Position numbers and translations under genes: made by a program. The notes beneath the pieces were generated by a model. That model was given only the letters and a program-made list of their open reading frames with translations. It searched no databases and was not told the DNA's origin. Of a DNA stretch of 45,779 nucleotides, positions 19,152 to 30,211 are shown in pieces; the first letter of the stretch is position 1; each line of letters opens with the position of its first letter. The DNA lies in NCBI GenBank assembly GCA_026996795.1, contig JALWKC010000158.1, positions 1 through 45,779 of the forward strand. The letters are read 5' to 3'. Source of the DNA: Lysobacterales bacterium (lineage in GTDB: Bacteria > Pseudomonadota > Gammaproteobacteria > Xanthomonadales > Marinicellaceae).

Positions 19152-20099
19152 ATGCCCACTCACAGCCCCAAAATAACCGACATCCTGGCAGTGCTTGCCG
19201 ATGAAACGCGGCTGCGGTTGCTGATGCTGCTGGATCACAAGGAACTGACGGTGGCCGAGCTGGCCGCCACCACGCGGCTGGCCCAGCCACGCGTTTCCAC
19301 ACACCTGGCGCGTTTGAAAAAAGCCGGGCTAGTGACCGATCGCAAGGCGGGCGTGTCCTCCTATTACCGCTTTAATGCCGGGCAGACCAAAGAAGAACAA
19401 ATCAGTGATTGGCCAGCGCTGTGGCAGCTACTGAAAAAGCAGGCCGAAAGCGACCCCCTGATGCAGCAGGACCGGGCCAATCTGGAGAAGGTATTGACCC
19501 AGCGGGCCGCCAGCAACAACTGGGTCGATTCGGTGGCTGGTGACATGGAGCGGCATTATTCGCCCGGTCGCAGCTGGGAAGCCACCGCCCGTTCGCTGGC
19601 CTGCCTGCTCAACCTGGGCGATGTGCTGGACATCGGCTGTGGCGACGGCGTGCTGGCCGAACTGATTCATCGCCACGTGGATTCCTACACCGGCATCGAT
19701 CACAGCGAAACCATTGTGGCGGCGGCGCGGGAACGCCTGGCCCAGTCCGACAACTGTTTTTTTCAGCAGGGGGACATGCACACCCTGCCCTTTGAATCCA
19801 GTCAATTCGACCGAGTACTAATGTTGCAGGTGCTCACCTATTCCCCAGATCCCCAGGCCGCCATTGCCGAAGCGCATCGGGTCTTGCGGCCCAGCGGCAA
19901 ACTGTTACTGACCACGCTCAATCGCCATCCTCACCAGCAACAGGTGGCGGACTTTGGCCACGTCAACCTGGGTTTCGACACCGACAGTCTAAAAAAACTG
20001 GCCACCAACGCCGGCTTCAGTGTGCAGCACGCGCAACTGACTTCGCGCGAACAGAAACCGCCGCATTTTGAAGTCATCACCCTGGAAGCCAGCAAGTGA
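19152..20099 (+). CDS. sahR: ArsR-family regulator with SAM-methyltransferase domain (SahR-like)
   Basis: Residues 8-75 form an ArsR winged helix ([18 protein letters not shown], then [17 protein letters not shown] and GVSSYYRF). I see no metal-sensing cysteine cluster. Residues about 125-310 form a Rossmann methyltransferase fold with DIGCGDG (160-166), a [16 protein letters not shown] motif and [13 protein letters not shown]. This architecture next to metH is that of SahR, which binds S-adenosylhomocysteine and controls methionine-cycle genes in proteobacteria. The gene overlaps metH (GTGA), which supports the assignment. The 9-bp inverted repeat at 19077-19110 is a candidate site. Whether the methyltransferase domain is catalytic or only a ligand sensor cannot be read from the sequence. 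Confidence 0.85.
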   Translation: MPTHSPKITDILAVLADETRLRLLMLLDHKELTVAELAATTRLAQPRVSTHLARLKKAGLVTDRKAGVSSYYRFNAGQTKEEQISDWPALWQLLKKQAESDPLMQQDRANLEKVLTQRAASNNWVDSVAGDMERHYSPGRSWEATARSLACLLNLGDVLDIGCGDGVLAELIHRHVDSYTGIDHSETIVAAARERLAQSDNCFFQQGDMHTLPFESSQFDRVLMLQVLTYSPDPQAAIAEAHRVLRPSGKLLLTTLNRHPHQQQVADFGHVNLGFDTDSLKKLATNAGFSVQHAQLTSREQKPPHFEVITLEASK

Positions 20100-23000
20100 G
20101 CCACAAGAAAACCGACTCGACAAAGGGAGCCACCCCGGAATCCCGTGTGTGCCAGCAGCCTGTGCGCCAACAGTTGGAACAGCACCTGAAGAAACGGATA
20201 TTGCTCCTGGATTCGGCCATGGGCACCATGATTCAGCGTCTGGGCTTTTCCGAAAACGACTTTCGCGGGGAACTGTTTGGTGATCACCAGAAGCCACTCA
20301 AGGGCAATAATGACCTCTTGGTGCTGACCCAGCCGGAAGCCATTCTGGACATCCACCGCGCCAATCTCAAAGCCGGTGCCGACCTGCTGGAAACCAACAC
20401 CTTTAACGCCACGCGCATTGCCCAGGCCGATTACGGCACCGAAGATCACACGTATGCCATTAACAAGGCCGCCGCGCAACTGGCCCGACAGGCCTGCGAT
20501 GAATACAGCAGTGAGGACAAGCCACGCTGGGTCATCGGTGTGCTCGGGCCCACCAACCGCACCGCCAGCATGTCGCCGGACATCAATAACCCGGCCTTTC
20601 GCAACATCACCTTTGACGAACTGGTGCAAGCCTACACCGAATCGACCCGGGGTTTGCTGGACGGCGGTAGCGACGTGCTGATGGTGGAAACCATTTTCGA
20701 CACCCTGAATGCCAAGGCCGCGCTATTTGCCATCCAGAACGTACTCAAGGAACGACAGCTTGACGTGCCCATCATGATTTCGGCCACTATCGTCGATGCC
20801 AGTGGCCGCACCCTCTCGGGCCAAACGCTGGAAGCCTTTTACAATGCGGTGCGGCATGCCGAACCGTTTTCGGTGGGTTTCAACTGCGCCCTGGGCGCCG
20901 AGGACCTGCGGCCCTATGTGCAGGAACTTTCGCGGCTGGCCGATTGCTACGTTAGCGTGCACCCAAATGCCGGACTGCCCAACGAATTGGGCGAATACGA
21001 CGAGTCGCCCGAGCACATGGCGCAGGTACTGGACCAAATGGCCGCAGAAGGCGGCCTCAATCTGGTGGGTGGCTGCTGCGGCTCCACGCCCGAACACATT
21101 GCCGCCATTGCCGAAAAAATGGCGCACCGTGCGCCCCGGAAAATTCCGACGGTGGAAAAAATCTGCCGCCTTTCCGGCCTCGAGGCCTTCAACATCACCG
21201 CCAACACCAATTTTGTCAATGTGGGTGAACGCACCAACGTCACCGGCTCGGCCCGCTTCAAAAGGCTAATCAAGGAAGGCGATTTTGAAACCGCGCTGGA
21301 AGTGGCCCTGCAACAGGTGGAAAGCGGCGCCCAGATCATTGACATCAACATGGATGAAGGGCTGATTGACAGCCAGCAGGCCATGATTGAATTTCTCAAC
21401 CTGATTGCCGCCGAACCAGACATTGCGCGCGTGCCGGTGATGCTGGATTCCTCCAAATGGGACATTATCGAGGAAGGCCTCAAACGGCTGCAAGGCAAGG
21501 GCATTGTCAACTCCATCAGCCTCAAGGAAGGCGAAGAAAAATTCCTGCAACTGGCGCGAAAAATTCGCCAGTACGGTGCCGCCACGGTGGTCATGGCCTT
21601 TGACGAACAGGGCCAGGCGGACAGCCTGGAGCGCAAAATCGACATCTGCCGCCGCAGCTATGACCTGCTGGTCAACCAGGCGGGTTTTCCGCCGGAAGAC
21701 ATCATTTTTGACCCCAACATCTTCGCCATCGGCACCGGCATTGCCGAACACGCCAACTACGGCATGGATTTTATCGAGGCGGTGCGCTGGATCAAGCAGC
21801 ACCTGCCTGGCGCCCTCACCTCCGGCGGGGTGTCCAATATTTCTTTTTCCTTTCGCGGCAATAACGGCCTGCGCGAGGCCATCCACTCGGTGTTTCTCTA
21901 CCACGCCATCGCCGCCGGGCTGGACATGGGCATCGTCAATGCAGGCCAGTTGACCGTTTATGACGACATCGACCCGGACATCCGCGAACGCATCGAAGAC
22001 CTGTTGTTTAACCGCCGCGAAGACGCCACCGAACGCCTGCTGGAAGTGGCCACCGAAGTCAAAAGTGCCAAGGCCCAGGCCGAAGATGCCGCCTGGCGCG
22101 AACAGCCGGTTTCCGAGCGGCTGGCGCACGCGCTGGTGCACGGCATCGTTGAACACATCGACGCCGACACCGAAGAAGCCATGCACGAACTGGGCAATCC
22201 GCTGGAAGTGATTGAAGGCCCGCTGATGGACGGCATGAATACCGTGGGCGACCTGTTTGGTGCCGGCAAAATGTTTCTGCCACAGGTGGTGAAGTCCGCC
22301 CGGGTGATGAAAAAAGCCGTGGCCTGGCTGTTGCCACACATCGAAGCGGACAAAACCCAGCAAAACAAAAATGGCACCATCATCATGGCCACGGTCAAGG
22401 GCGACGTACACGACATTGGCAAGAACATTGTCGGCGTGGTGCTGGGCTGTAACAACTACGAAATCATCGACCTGGGCGTGATGGTGCCGGAACAGAAAAT
22501 CCTGCAGGCCGCGCGCGAACACAAGGCCGACATCATTGGCCTGTCCGGCCTTATCACGCCCTCGCTGGATGAAATGACCTACGTGGCCGAAGCCATGCAG
22601 AAGGAAGGCATGGAGATCCCCCTGCTGATTGGCGGGGCCACCACCTCGCGCACGCACACCGCGCTCAAGATTGCCCCCAAATACAGCGGCCCGGTGGTGT
22701 GGGTCAAGGATGCCTCACGGGCCGTGGGGGTGGCGCAACAACTGACCGGCTCACCGGAAAACCGCCAGCCCTTTATCGACAAGATCAAGGCCGAATACGC
22801 AGCAATCCGCGAACGGCGTGCAAAACGGCCACGCAACCGCACGCTGATCAGCCTGGAGGCAGCGCGCGACAACGCCCTGAAGCTGGACCTGACGCAGTGT
22901 CCACCCGCGCCCAAATGCCCCGGCGTTCACGTGTTTGACGATTACGACCTGGCCGAAATTGCCGAATTTATCGACTGGACGCCCTTTTTCCAGACCTGGG

Positions 23001-23797
23001 AACTGCATGGCCGCTATCCGGATATTCTCACCGACCCGGTGGTGGGCACCAGCGCCAGTGAACTGTTTGCCGATGCCCAGGCCATGTTGCAACGCATCAT
23101 TGCCGAAAAATGGCTGCGGGCACGGGCAGTTATCGGCCTGTTTGCCGCTCAATCCCGCGGCGATGACATTGGCATTGAAGGCCCCCACGGCCCACGCACG
23201 CTGGTCAATCTGCGTCAGCAAGTGGACAAACCCGGACCCAACCTGTGCCTGTCAGACTTTCTCGCCAGTGCGGACTCGGGCCAACAGGATCACATGGGCG
23301 CTTTTGCTGTCACCGCCGGTGCCGGCATTGAAACCAAACTGGCCGAATTCGAAGCGGCCAACGACGATTACAACGCCATTCTGCTCAAGGCCCTGGCGGA
23401 TCGGCTGGCGGAAGCCTTTGCCGAGCTGATGCACCAGAAAGTGCGTCGCGAATACTGGGGCTATGCCGCCGATGAGGCGCTGGGCAATGACGACCTGATC
23501 GCTGAAAAATACCAGGGCATCCGCCCGGCCCCAGGCTACCCGGCCTGCCCGGACCACAGCCAGAAGACGCTGCTGTTCGAATTGCTGGAGGTGGAAACCA
23601 ACACCGGCATACACCTGACCGAAGGCTTCGCCATGACACCCACGGCCGCGGTCAGCGGCTGGTATTTCGCCCACCCGCAAAGCCAGTATTTTGTCGTCAA
23701 CAAGATCGGCGATGCCCAACTGGCCGACTACGCCCGGCGCAAGGGCGTGGATCAGGCACAAGCCAGAAAGTGGTTGGCTCCGCTGTTGTCTGATTAG
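20096..23797 (+). CDS. metH: Cobalamin-dependent methionine synthase
   Basis: This enzyme transfers a methyl group from 5-methyltetrahydrofolate to homocysteine through cobalamin. All four modules are present in 1233 residues. The homocysteine domain has zinc ligands Cys264, Cys327 and Cys328 (GGCCGS). The pterin domain follows ([11 protein letters not shown] ... IIDINMDEG). The cobalamin domain has [10 protein letters not shown] with the cobalt ligand His772. The C-terminal activation domain contains [11 protein letters not shown]. The GTG start overlaps the stop of the regulator, so regulator and enzyme are translated from one message. An N-terminal tail of about 18 extra residues precedes the usual E. 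coli-like start. No B12 riboswitch is seen upstream. Confidence 0.98.
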   Translation: MSHKKTDSTKGATPESRVCQQPVRQQLEQHLKKRILLLDSAMGTMIQRLGFSENDFRGELFGDHQKPLKGNNDLLVLTQPEAILDIHRANLKAGADLLETNTFNATRIAQADYGTEDHTYAINKAAAQLARQACDEYSSEDKPRWVIGVLGPTNRTASMSPDINNPAFRNITFDELVQAYTESTRGLLDGGSDVLMVETIFDTLNAKAALFAIQNVLKERQLDVPIMISATIVDASGRTLSGQTLEAFYNAVRHAEPFSVGFNCALGAEDLRPYVQELSRLADCYVSVHPNAGLPNELGEYDESPEHMAQVLDQMAAEGGLNLVGGCCGSTPEHIAAIAEKMAHRAPRKIPTVEKICRLSGLEAFNITANTNFVNVGERTNVTGSARFKRLIKEGDFETALEVALQQVESGAQIIDINMDEGLIDSQQAMIEFLNLIAAEPDIARVPVMLDSSKWDIIEEGLKRLQGKGIVNSISLKEGEEKFLQLARKIRQYGAATVVMAFDEQGQADSLERKIDICRRSYDLLVNQAGFPPEDIIFDPNIFAIGTGIAEHANYGMDFIEAVRWIKQHLPGALTSGGVSNISFSFRGNNGLREAIHSVFLYHAIAAGLDMGIVNAGQLTVYDDIDPDIRERIEDLLFNRREDATERLLEVATEVKSAKAQAEDAAWREQPVSERLAHALVHGIVEHIDADTEEAMHELGNPLEVIEGPLMDGMNTVGDLFGAGKMFLPQVVKSARVMKKAVAWLLPHIEADKTQQNKNGTIIMATVKGDVHDIGKNIVGVVLGCNNYEIIDLGVMVPEQKILQAAREHKADIIGLSGLITPSLDEMTYVAEAMQKEGMEIPLLIGGATTSRTHTALKIAPKYSGPVVWVKDASRAVGVAQQLTGSPENRQPFIDKIKAEYAAIRERRAKRPRNRTLISLEAARDNALKLDLTQCPPAPKCPGVHVFDDYDLAEIAEFIDWTPFFQTWELHGRYPDILTDPVVGTSASELFADAQAMLQRIIAEKWLRARAVIGLFAAQSRGDDIGIEGPHGPRTLVNLRQQVDKPGPNLCLSDFLASADSGQQDHMGAFAVTAGAGIETKLAEFEAANDDYNAILLKALADRLAEAFAELMHQKVRREYWGYAADEALGNDDLIAEKYQGIRPAPGYPACPDHSQKTLLFELLEVETNTGIHLTEGFAMTPTAAVSGWYFAHPQSQYFVVNKIGDAQLADYARRKGVDQAQARKWLAPLLSD

Positions 23798-23819
23798 AGT
23801 TTCCTTAAGTCCAACCTGC

Positions 23820-23825
23820 TACAAT
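23820..23825 (+). promoter_or_regulatory. Candidate -10 element immediately before the mechanosensitive channel ATG
   Basis: TACAAT ends 6 nt before the ATG at 23832, so transcription would be expected to begin at or next to the start codon. No Shine-Dalgarno sequence lies in the short space between, and I found no good -35 hexamer at normal spacing. This is a weak candidate. Confidence 0.35.
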
Positions 23826-23831
23826 AGCCAC

Positions 23832-26351
23832 ATGATGAAAGCCCGCTTGCCATTGCTACTGTTTCTATGCCTTGTGACCTGGCAAGCGCTGGCTCAGGAC
23901 ACCCCGGCCAACCCGGCCTTGCCAGTGGTCACCGAAGCCACCGTTCCGGCCCTCTACGACGATGACCCGGGCACCGTTCGCATGCTGGTGGAGGAACGCG
24001 AAAAACTGCTCAAGAACCTGACAGAAACCCTGCAATATCAATTGCCGGTCAACGAGCCTGAAACGCCCCTGAACGATACCGAAAACCAGCGCATCAATGC
24101 CATCAAGTCGGCTCTGGACAACCTCAACAACCTGCATTTTCGCCACCTGAGACTGCTTTCAGAGTTGGAACAAAAGGCCTCCTCACCCCCGGCAGAGCCA
24201 AAAATCGAACCACCCGTCGAACTGACTGATATCGAACAGGTCAATGCCTACCTGACCGAGCTGGATCAGGCCATTGCCCAGGCCAAAGCCGAACAGGCCG
24301 ATATTCAGAAACGCCTGGATAGCCTGAAAACCCAACTTGGCACGCTCATCAGCGAATACACCCAGGCGCGCAACAAAGACCCCAAAAGCCCGGATACCAT
24401 CGAGAAACTGGCGCAAATCCACAACTATCAGACCGAATACGCCATTCTCAAGCTCAAGCAAAAGCGCCTGCAAAACCTGTTGCAGCAACTCAACGACAAA
24501 AAAGTCGAATACCAGACCAAATTGCCTCTGCTGATCAAGGACCTGAAAGTCAGTCAGGAAGAACTGCAACAGTTCAAGGACAAACTGGCCGAGCAAGAAA
24601 AAGCCTTGCAGGAATTAAAAGCCGCCAACGAAAAGAAAAGCCGCTCCATTAACAAACAAATCCTCAAGGCCGAACAGGCCATGGATAACATTGAACTGAA
24701 ACTGGCCCAAACCAAGGACCCGACGGCCATTCGCACCCTGAACCTGGACAAGACGCTGCAATTGACGCGGCTCAAAAAAGCCCAGTACGAAAAATACCTG
24801 CTGGCCCAGAAGGAATTCGCCAGTCAGTTGCAGCTTACCAACACGCAATTCACCCTCGACTGGCTGCAGGCCTATTTGCAAAAATCCCTGTTGCCCAACC
24901 GCCTCAAGGAAGTGCTGAAGGACTGGAGCAAACGCACCAAATCCCTGGCCAAGAAAATCGAAGCCAACAAGCAACTGGTGCAATCGCTGGAACAGGATCA
25001 GTTGGAACTGGCCGCCAGCCTGCAAAACACCGCCAACATCGAGGCCAATGACCGCACCACGCGACGCCTGCTAAGCAGCTTGCGCAAGGAAATCAAGGCC
25101 ACCGAACCGGTGCTTGGCAGCCTCTCCCAAGCCTTGCAGGATAATGCCACCCTGGGCGAACGGATTCTCAGCAAGATCAACCGCATCGCCAATGTGCTCA
25201 AATCCCAGCTGGACGTGCTGCAACGGGCCAGGCAGTGGCTGGAAGTGCACTTCAAAAGCCAATGGGAAAGCATCAAGAACGTGCTTTACTACCCCATCTG
25301 GTCCTTTGACGGCACGGCCTTCACGCTGGCGGTGCTGTTCAAAATTATTTTCTACATCACCCTGGGCATCTGGTTTCTGCGCTTTTTGCGCTCACGCCTG
25401 GTGCACATTCTCACGCGCAAATTCAATGTTTCCGAAGGCGCGGCCTATTCCATTGCCACGCTGGTCTATTACGCCGGCGGTCTGATTGTCCTGCTGACTT
25501 CACTAACCTGGGCCGGGTTCAACCTCAACCAACTGGTGATTGTGTTGGGCGCGCTGGGTGTCGGTATCGGCTTTGGTCTGCAAACCATCGCCAACAACTT
25601 CATGAGTGGCATGATACTGCTCATCGACCGCACCTTGACCGTGGGCGATGTAATCAAACTTCAGGACGGCACCCGCGGCAAGGTCAAAAAGCTGGCCATG
25701 CGCTACACGGTGGTGCGAACCAATGCCGGCGAAGACCTGATTGTGCCCAACTCGGAGCTGATCTCCAGTCGCGTTACTTCGCTCACTTACGATGATTATT
25801 ACCTGCGTCTGCAGGTGCCTTTTGGCGTTTCCTATGACAGCGACCCCAAAGTCGTCAAGAAAATCGGCCTGGAGGTGGCCCGCAACGTGCGCCACACCGT
25901 GATCGACCCGCTGCATCAGCCCAACGTGGTGTTCCTCGGCTTTGGTGCCAGTAGCCTCGATTTTGAACTGCGGGTGTGGATCATGTTCCCTGCCGCCTTG
26001 CGCCCCACCGCCACCCGCAGTGACTATTATTACGCCCTGCACGAGGCTCTGACTGAAGCCGGCATTGAAATCCCCTACCCGCAACGCGACCTGCATTTCC
26101 GCAGCGTGGACGATCAGGTGGTCAACAAACTCACGCACGTCAACCGCGATAAGCCGCCGATAGCAGAAGAACAAAGCCTGCAATCACCAGCGGCCAATGC
26201 GGCCAAGCCGGACACCGGTCAGTCAGGCGAATCAAGCACCCAATTGGACACACCAAAACACAGCGAGGACAAGCCTGCGAAAGCGAATAATGCGGGTCAG
26301 GACGATTCACCGGATTCACGCTCGGAACCCGGTCAAAAGGGACATTATTAA
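23832..26351 (+). CDS. Large MscS-family mechanosensitive channel (MscK/MscM-like)
   Basis: This inner-membrane channel would open under membrane tension during osmotic downshift. It has 839 residues from the ATGATG at 23832; the frame is open further upstream inside metH, but that part has no signal peptide character. A signal peptide (ARLPLLLFLCLVTWQALAQ) leads into a long periplasmic coiled-coil region of about 450 residues. Membrane helices follow, then the MscS core: a pore helix rich in Gly/Ala (LGALGVGIGFGLQTIANNF), SGMILLIDRTLTVGDVI, and IVPNSELISSRV. The C-terminal 60 residues are hydrophilic and low in complexity. It has fewer membrane helices than E. coli MscK as far as I can count, so the exact subfamily is open. 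Confidence 0.88.
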   Translation: MMKARLPLLLFLCLVTWQALAQDTPANPALPVVTEATVPALYDDDPGTVRMLVEEREKLLKNLTETLQYQLPVNEPETPLNDTENQRINAIKSALDNLNNLHFRHLRLLSELEQKASSPPAEPKIEPPVELTDIEQVNAYLTELDQAIAQAKAEQADIQKRLDSLKTQLGTLISEYTQARNKDPKSPDTIEKLAQIHNYQTEYAILKLKQKRLQNLLQQLNDKKVEYQTKLPLLIKDLKVSQEELQQFKDKLAEQEKALQELKAANEKKSRSINKQILKAEQAMDNIELKLAQTKDPTAIRTLNLDKTLQLTRLKKAQYEKYLLAQKEFASQLQLTNTQFTLDWLQAYLQKSLLPNRLKEVLKDWSKRTKSLAKKIEANKQLVQSLEQDQLELAASLQNTANIEANDRTTRRLLSSLRKEIKATEPVLGSLSQALQDNATLGERILSKINRIANVLKSQLDVLQRARQWLEVHFKSQWESIKNVLYYPIWSFDGTAFTLAVLFKIIFYITLGIWFLRFLRSRLVHILTRKFNVSEGAAYSIATLVYYAGGLIVLLTSLTWAGFNLNQLVIVLGALGVGIGFGLQTIANNFMSGMILLIDRTLTVGDVIKLQDGTRGKVKKLAMRYTVVRTNAGEDLIVPNSELISSRVTSLTYDDYYLRLQVPFGVSYDSDPKVVKKIGLEVARNVRHTVIDPLHQPNVVFLGFGASSLDFELRVWIMFPAALRPTATRSDYYYALHEALTEAGIEIPYPQRDLHFRSVDDQVVNKLTHVNRDKPPIAEEQSLQSPAANAAKPDTGQSGESSTQLDTPKHSEDKPAKANNAGQDDSPDSRSEPGQKGHY

Positions 26352-26385
26352 CCCAGCATCACATTTCCCGGTTTGCCTCAAGACT

Positions 26386-27036
26386 TCAGGCGAAAAAGAG
26401 CAACCACCCGGCGATAAGAAGGAACACGGCCGTGGCCACGCCATTCATAAGTGTCTGAAAACGCGGATTTTTCACAAACCGCGCCGCACCGGCAGCCGCC
26501 AGAAAAGCCACTGTGCCAAACACTAATACCGTCATCAGCATGAATATGAACCCCAGGCCCATCACCCGATAGGCAAAACCCGGGGTGCCAGGGTGAGCGA
26601 ATTCGGGCAGAAAGGCCAGGAAAAACAGCAATACCTTGGGGTTGGAAAGGTTCATCACCACGCCGCGCGCATACCAGCGCACGGGTGAATCATCGCGCAC
26701 CGGCAACGTCCCTTCAGCATCTGTGTCGTTCAGGTGATCCTTTAAGTGATCATTCCGATGGCGCCAGCTTTGCCAGGCCAGCCATAACAGGTAAATGGCA
26801 CCGAAGTACTTCAAACCCTGCATGGCCCGTGGCTCGCGTGCCAGGATGGCCGCCAGCCCAACAGCCACCAGTGCGGTGTGGACAATAACCCCGGAAGCCA
26901 GGCCGAGGGTCAGGGCCAGGCCACGACGCCAACCCCTGGCCGCAGCCGTGGCCAACACCAGCAACACATCCGGCCCCGGCGTTAACGCCAGCAGGAAACT
27001 GGCCAGGGCAAAGGATAACAGTTCAGCGACTGACAT
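26386..27036 (-). CDS. LysE/RhtB family amino-acid exporter
   Basis: This is a six-helix inner-membrane exporter of 216 residues. The family start is typical: LLSFALASFLLALTPGPDVLLVL, with the conserved TPGP motif, then GWRRGLALTLGLASGVIVH. MNLSNPKVLLFFLAFLPEF in the middle is the second family hallmark. A charged loop of about 30 residues (roughly 93-122) between helices is longer than I expect and Asp-rich. The substrate cannot be named. It is convergent with the channel gene, with 34 bp between the stops. Confidence 0.9.
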   Translation of the reverse strand: MSVAELLSFALASFLLALTPGPDVLLVLATAAARGWRRGLALTLGLASGVIVHTALVAVGLAAILAREPRAMQGLKYFGAIYLLWLAWQSWRHRNDHLKDHLNDTDAEGTLPVRDDSPVRWYARGVVMNLSNPKVLLFFLAFLPEFAHPGTPGFAYRVMGLGFIFMLMTVLVFGTVAFLAAAGAARFVKNPRFQTLMNGVATAVFLLIAGWLLFFA

Positions 27037-27088
27037 GGGGCTTAGCGGCGGGAATCAGGCAGGGCATCAAGCATGGCAATTCAGAACG

Positions 27089-27105
27089 GCTGGCCGATGG
27101 CCAGC
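27089..27105 (-). terminator. Short GC-rich hairpin after the PilZ gene, possible terminator
   Basis: GCTGGCC and GGCCAGC form a perfect 7-bp stem with a 3-nt loop, 19 nt after the PilZ gene stop on the minus strand. There is no clear U-tract, so termination is only a possibility. Confidence 0.3.
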
Positions 27106-27123
27106 GCCAGTGGCCGGGGTGGT

Positions 27124-27462
27124 TCAGGTGTCAAGTTTGTCAACGTGTTCGCCCAGGATTTTCCACAGCGGCACCTGCTGTTCTTCGGGGATATGGATAA
27201 AACGCAGGGCCATCTCCTCGCCGTCCACTCGCACCACTTCGGCCTTGACGTGCAGGAGAAAATCATCGCTGATGATGACTTCCAGGTTGCACTGCCGGCC
27301 AACGGTGGCGTTTTGGGCAAATTCTTCTTCCTGGCAGCGTAACTTGATGCCCGTGGCCGAAATGTTTATCACATCAAACACCCAGGCATTGCCACCTTCC
27401 AGCAGCAAACAGGCCACATTCAGTGGCTTGCGCGCGTAGCGTATGGTGCGTTTCTGACTCAT
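27124..27462 (-). CDS. PilZ-domain protein
   Basis: This single-domain cytosolic protein of 112 residues is a likely c-di-GMP receptor. The second PilZ motif is intact as NISATGIKL (D/N-x-S-x-x-G). The first motif should be RxxxR, but here the region is KRTIRYARKPLN, which gives RxxxK or KxxxR and no exact RxxxR, so ligand affinity is uncertain. It lies 61 bp downstream of lysS on the same strand and upstream of the LysE gene. With the Chp cluster in the window it may affect motility, but that is only an inference. Confidence 0.82.
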   Translation of the reverse strand: MSQKRTIRYARKPLNVACLLLEGGNAWVFDVINISATGIKLRCQEEEFAQNATVGRQCNLEVIISDDFLLHVKAEVVRVDGEEMALRFIHIPEEQQVPLWKILGEHVDKLDT

Positions 27463-27523
27463 GCAAACAAAACCATCGGCTGCCAGTGAGAGAAAATCCG
27501 GATCATGGCGTGAGTTTAACCCA

Positions 27524-29044
27524 TCAGGACTCGGGTTTCATGTACGGGAACAGGAGCACATCACGAATGCTGGGTGAATCTGTGAACAGCATCACCAAAC
27601 GGTCAATGCCGATGCCTTCACCCGCGGTTGGCGGCATGCCGTATTCCAGCGCACGGACGTAATCGGCGTCAAAATGCATGGCTTCGTCATCACCCGCATC
27701 CTTGTTCCTGACCTGCTCCAGAAACCGCTGGGCCTGGTCTTCAGGGTCATTCAGCTCCGAAAAGCCATTGGCGATTTCATAACCGGCGATAAACAGCTCG
27801 AAGCGGTCAGTGTAGTCCGGGTTCTGGTCATTACGGCGTGACAGGGGTGAGACTTCCGTGGGGTATTCGGTAACGAATGTGGGCTGAATCAGGGTCGGCT
27901 CGGCGGTGGCTTCAAACAGTTCGGTGAGGATCTTGCCCTTGCCCCAACTGTCTTCCACATGGATGCCTTTGGCTTTGGCACAGGCCCTGAGCTTTTCCTC
28001 ACTGTCGCAGTCTTCCAGGCTCAGCTCCGGGTTATTTTCCACCACCAGCTGGCGCATGGTCTTGCGCGCAAAGGGCTGGCCAAAATCTATTTCCTGGCCC
28101 TGATAGGTAAAACGCGTGCCACCGGTGGCCACTTCGGCCAGTTCCCGGAACAGTGCTTCGGTCAGGTCCATAAGGTCGTTGTAATCGGCAAAAGCCTGGT
28201 AGAACTCCATCATGGTGAATTCCGGATTATGCCGGGTAGAGACCCCTTCATTACGGAAATTGCGGTTAATCTCATACACGCGCTCGAAGCCTCCCACCAC
28301 CAGCCGCTTGAGAAAAAGCTCCGGTGCAATGCGCAAATACAGGTCAATGTCCAGCGCATTGTGGTGTGTCACAAAGGGCTTGGCCGCCGCACCGCCGGGA
28401 ATCAGGTGCATCATGGGCGTTTCCACTTCCAGAAAGTCTCGTCCTGGCCGCTCCATGAAATCACGAATTCGCCGGATGACGCGGGAACGGGTCTGAAACA
28501 CCCGACGCGAATCGTCGTTGACGATCAGGTCCAGATAACGTTGCCGATAGCGGGTTTCCATGTCCTGCAGGCCGTGAAACTTTTCCGGCAATGGCCGCAA
28601 GGACTTACTGATCAGCCGCAGTTCATCCACGCGCACCGATAACTCGCCGGTTTTGGTCTTAAACAGGGTGCCGCTTGCTGCCACGATGTCACCAATGTCC
28701 CAGCCCTTAAATTCGGCATACAGCCCTTCGGGCAAGGCATCGCGCTGAACAAACAGCTGCAGACTGCCCGTGGCGTCCTTGATAACGGCAAAACTGGCTT
28801 TCCCCATCACGCGCTTGCTCATCATGCGACCGGCCACCTTGACCCGCACCGCCTGCGCTTCCAGCTCTTCCTTGCTCAGGGCATCGTATTTTTCGTGCAG
28901 CTCGGCGGCAAACGCATCGCGGCGAAAGTCATTGGGGAAAGCGATGCTCTTTTCATCACGAATTTTTTGCAGCTTCTGCCGGCGCTCGGCAATCAGACGG
29001 TTTTCATCAATAACGGGCGTTTGGGTGGTGGGTTCTTGGCTCAT
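27524..29044 (-). CDS. lysS: Lysyl-tRNA synthetase, class II
   Basis: This enzyme charges tRNA-Lys. The N-terminal anticodon-binding OB fold ([20 protein letters not shown]) is followed by the class II core. Motif 1 is the [18 protein letters not shown] region, motif 2 is [15 protein letters not shown] with [14 protein letters not shown], and motif 3 is [11 protein letters not shown]. The length from the ATG at 29044 is 506 residues, normal for LysS. An in-frame TTG at 29062 would add six residues; the ATG matches the family's MSE/MSQ start. It follows prfB by 35 bp on the same strand, the same prfB-lysS pairing as in E. coli. Confidence 0.97.
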   Translation of the reverse strand: MSQEPTTQTPVIDENRLIAERRQKLQKIRDEKSIAFPNDFRRDAFAAELHEKYDALSKEELEAQAVRVKVAGRMMSKRVMGKASFAVIKDATGSLQLFVQRDALPEGLYAEFKGWDIGDIVAASGTLFKTKTGELSVRVDELRLISKSLRPLPEKFHGLQDMETRYRQRYLDLIVNDDSRRVFQTRSRVIRRIRDFMERPGRDFLEVETPMMHLIPGGAAAKPFVTHHNALDIDLYLRIAPELFLKRLVVGGFERVYEINRNFRNEGVSTRHNPEFTMMEFYQAFADYNDLMDLTEALFRELAEVATGGTRFTYQGQEIDFGQPFARKTMRQLVVENNPELSLEDCDSEEKLRACAKAKGIHVEDSWGKGKILTELFEATAEPTLIQPTFVTEYPTEVSPLSRRNDQNPDYTDRFELFIAGYEIANGFSELNDPEDQAQRFLEQVRNKDAGDDEAMHFDADYVRALEYGMPPTAGEGIGIDRLVMLFTDSPSIRDVLLFPYMKPES

Positions 29045-29079
29045 GAGGATGCTCGTGTGCAAATAAGGTGGATGAGGAA

Positions 29080-30175
29080 TTAAAGGCCCTGCTTGAGGGA
29101 GGCTTCAACAAATTTGTCCAGGTTGCCGTCCAGCACTGACTGGGTGTTGCTGATTTCCACGCCGGTACGCAAATCCTTGATGCGCGACTGGTCAAGCACG
29201 TAGGAACGAATCTGGCTGCCCCAGCCAATGTCCGATTTGGTGTCTTCGGTGGCCTGGGAATCGGCCATGCGCTTGGCCATTTCCAGCTCATACAGCTTGG
29301 CTTTGAGCTGCTTCATGGCGGTGGCGCGGTTCTTGTGCTGGGAGCGGTCGTTCTGGCACTGAACCACGGTATTGGTGGGCAGGTGCGTGATGCGCACGGC
29401 GGATTCGGTGGTGTTCACGTGCTGGCCACCGGCCCCGGAAGCGCGGTAAACGTCAATGCGCAAGTCAGCCGGATTGATGTCGATATCAATCTCGTCGTCA
29501 ATTTCCGGCGAAACGAATACCGCCGCAAAACTGGTGTGGCGGCGATTGCCGGAATCAAACGGCGATTTGCGCACCAGCCGGTGCACGCCGGTTTCCGTGC
29601 GCAGCCAGCCATAGGCATAATCGCCATCGACCTTGATGGTGGCGGACTTGATGCCGGCCACCTCACCCGGGGAAAGTTCGATGATCTCGGTTTTCCAGCC
29701 CTTGCTTTCGGCCCAGCGCAGGTACATGCGCAAGAGAATTTCGGCCCAATCCTGGGCTTCAGTGCCGCCGGAGCCGGCCTGAATGTCGATAAAGGCGTTG
29801 TTGGCGTCCATTTTGCCGGAAAACATTTTCTGGAATTCGAGTTTTTCCAGCACGGCGCGGATGGATTCGATTTCTTCCAGGACGGACTCGTAGGTTTCCT
29901 CATCCTCGTCCATGTCCGCCAGTTCCAGCAACTCACCGGCGTCCTTGATGGAGGCATTCAGTCGGTCGATGGTTTCGACGATATTTTCCAGGCGCGCACG
30001 TTCCTTGCCCAGTTCCTGAGCCTTTTCCGGCTGGTTCCAGACTTCCGGGTCTTCTAGTTCGAGATTGACTTCTTCCAGGCGTTCTTTACTGGCATCGTAG
30101 TCAAAGGTACCCCCTCAGCGCATCGAGGCGCTGCTGGAAATCCTTGAGTTGTGCCACTTGTTGAGCAATTTCCAT
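29080..30175 (-). CDS. prfB: Peptide chain release factor 2, with programmed +1 frameshift
   Basis: RF2 terminates translation at UGA and UAA. The product is made from two frames: 24 codons from the ATG at 30175 to CTT, then an in-frame TGA at 30103-30101. After a +1 shift reading continues as GAC from 30102 to the stop at 29080. The product would have 364 residues. The catalytic GGQ is visible in [19 protein letters not shown], and the stop-codon recognition region reads [16 protein letters not shown], with SPF where E. coli RF2 also has SPF. A tool that ignores the frameshift would call only the 283-residue part from 29931. Confidence 0.97.
30100..30115 (-). promoter_or_regulatory. RF2 programmed +1 frameshift site
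   Basis: Read on the minus strand the site is AGGGGG TAC CTT TGA C. It has the internal Shine-Dalgarno-like AGGGGG, the slippery CTT and the UGA followed by C, at the same spacing as the E. coli site. TGA is codon 25. When RF2 is scarce, slow UGA recognition allows the shift, giving autoregulation. Confidence 0.97.
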
Positions 30176-30211
30176 GATCGATTGTCGTGTTTGTCCGGGT
30201 TCAAATAATAA

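Noticed and set aside
20060-20096. B12 or SAM riboswitch upstream of metH
   Set aside because: metH overlaps the regulator gene directly, and the 161 bp before the regulator show only the inverted repeat, with no conserved riboswitch core.
29080-29931. A truncated or frameshifted prfB pseudogene
   Set aside because: The break is the canonical RF2 programmed frameshift site with intact AGGGGG, CTT and TGAC elements.
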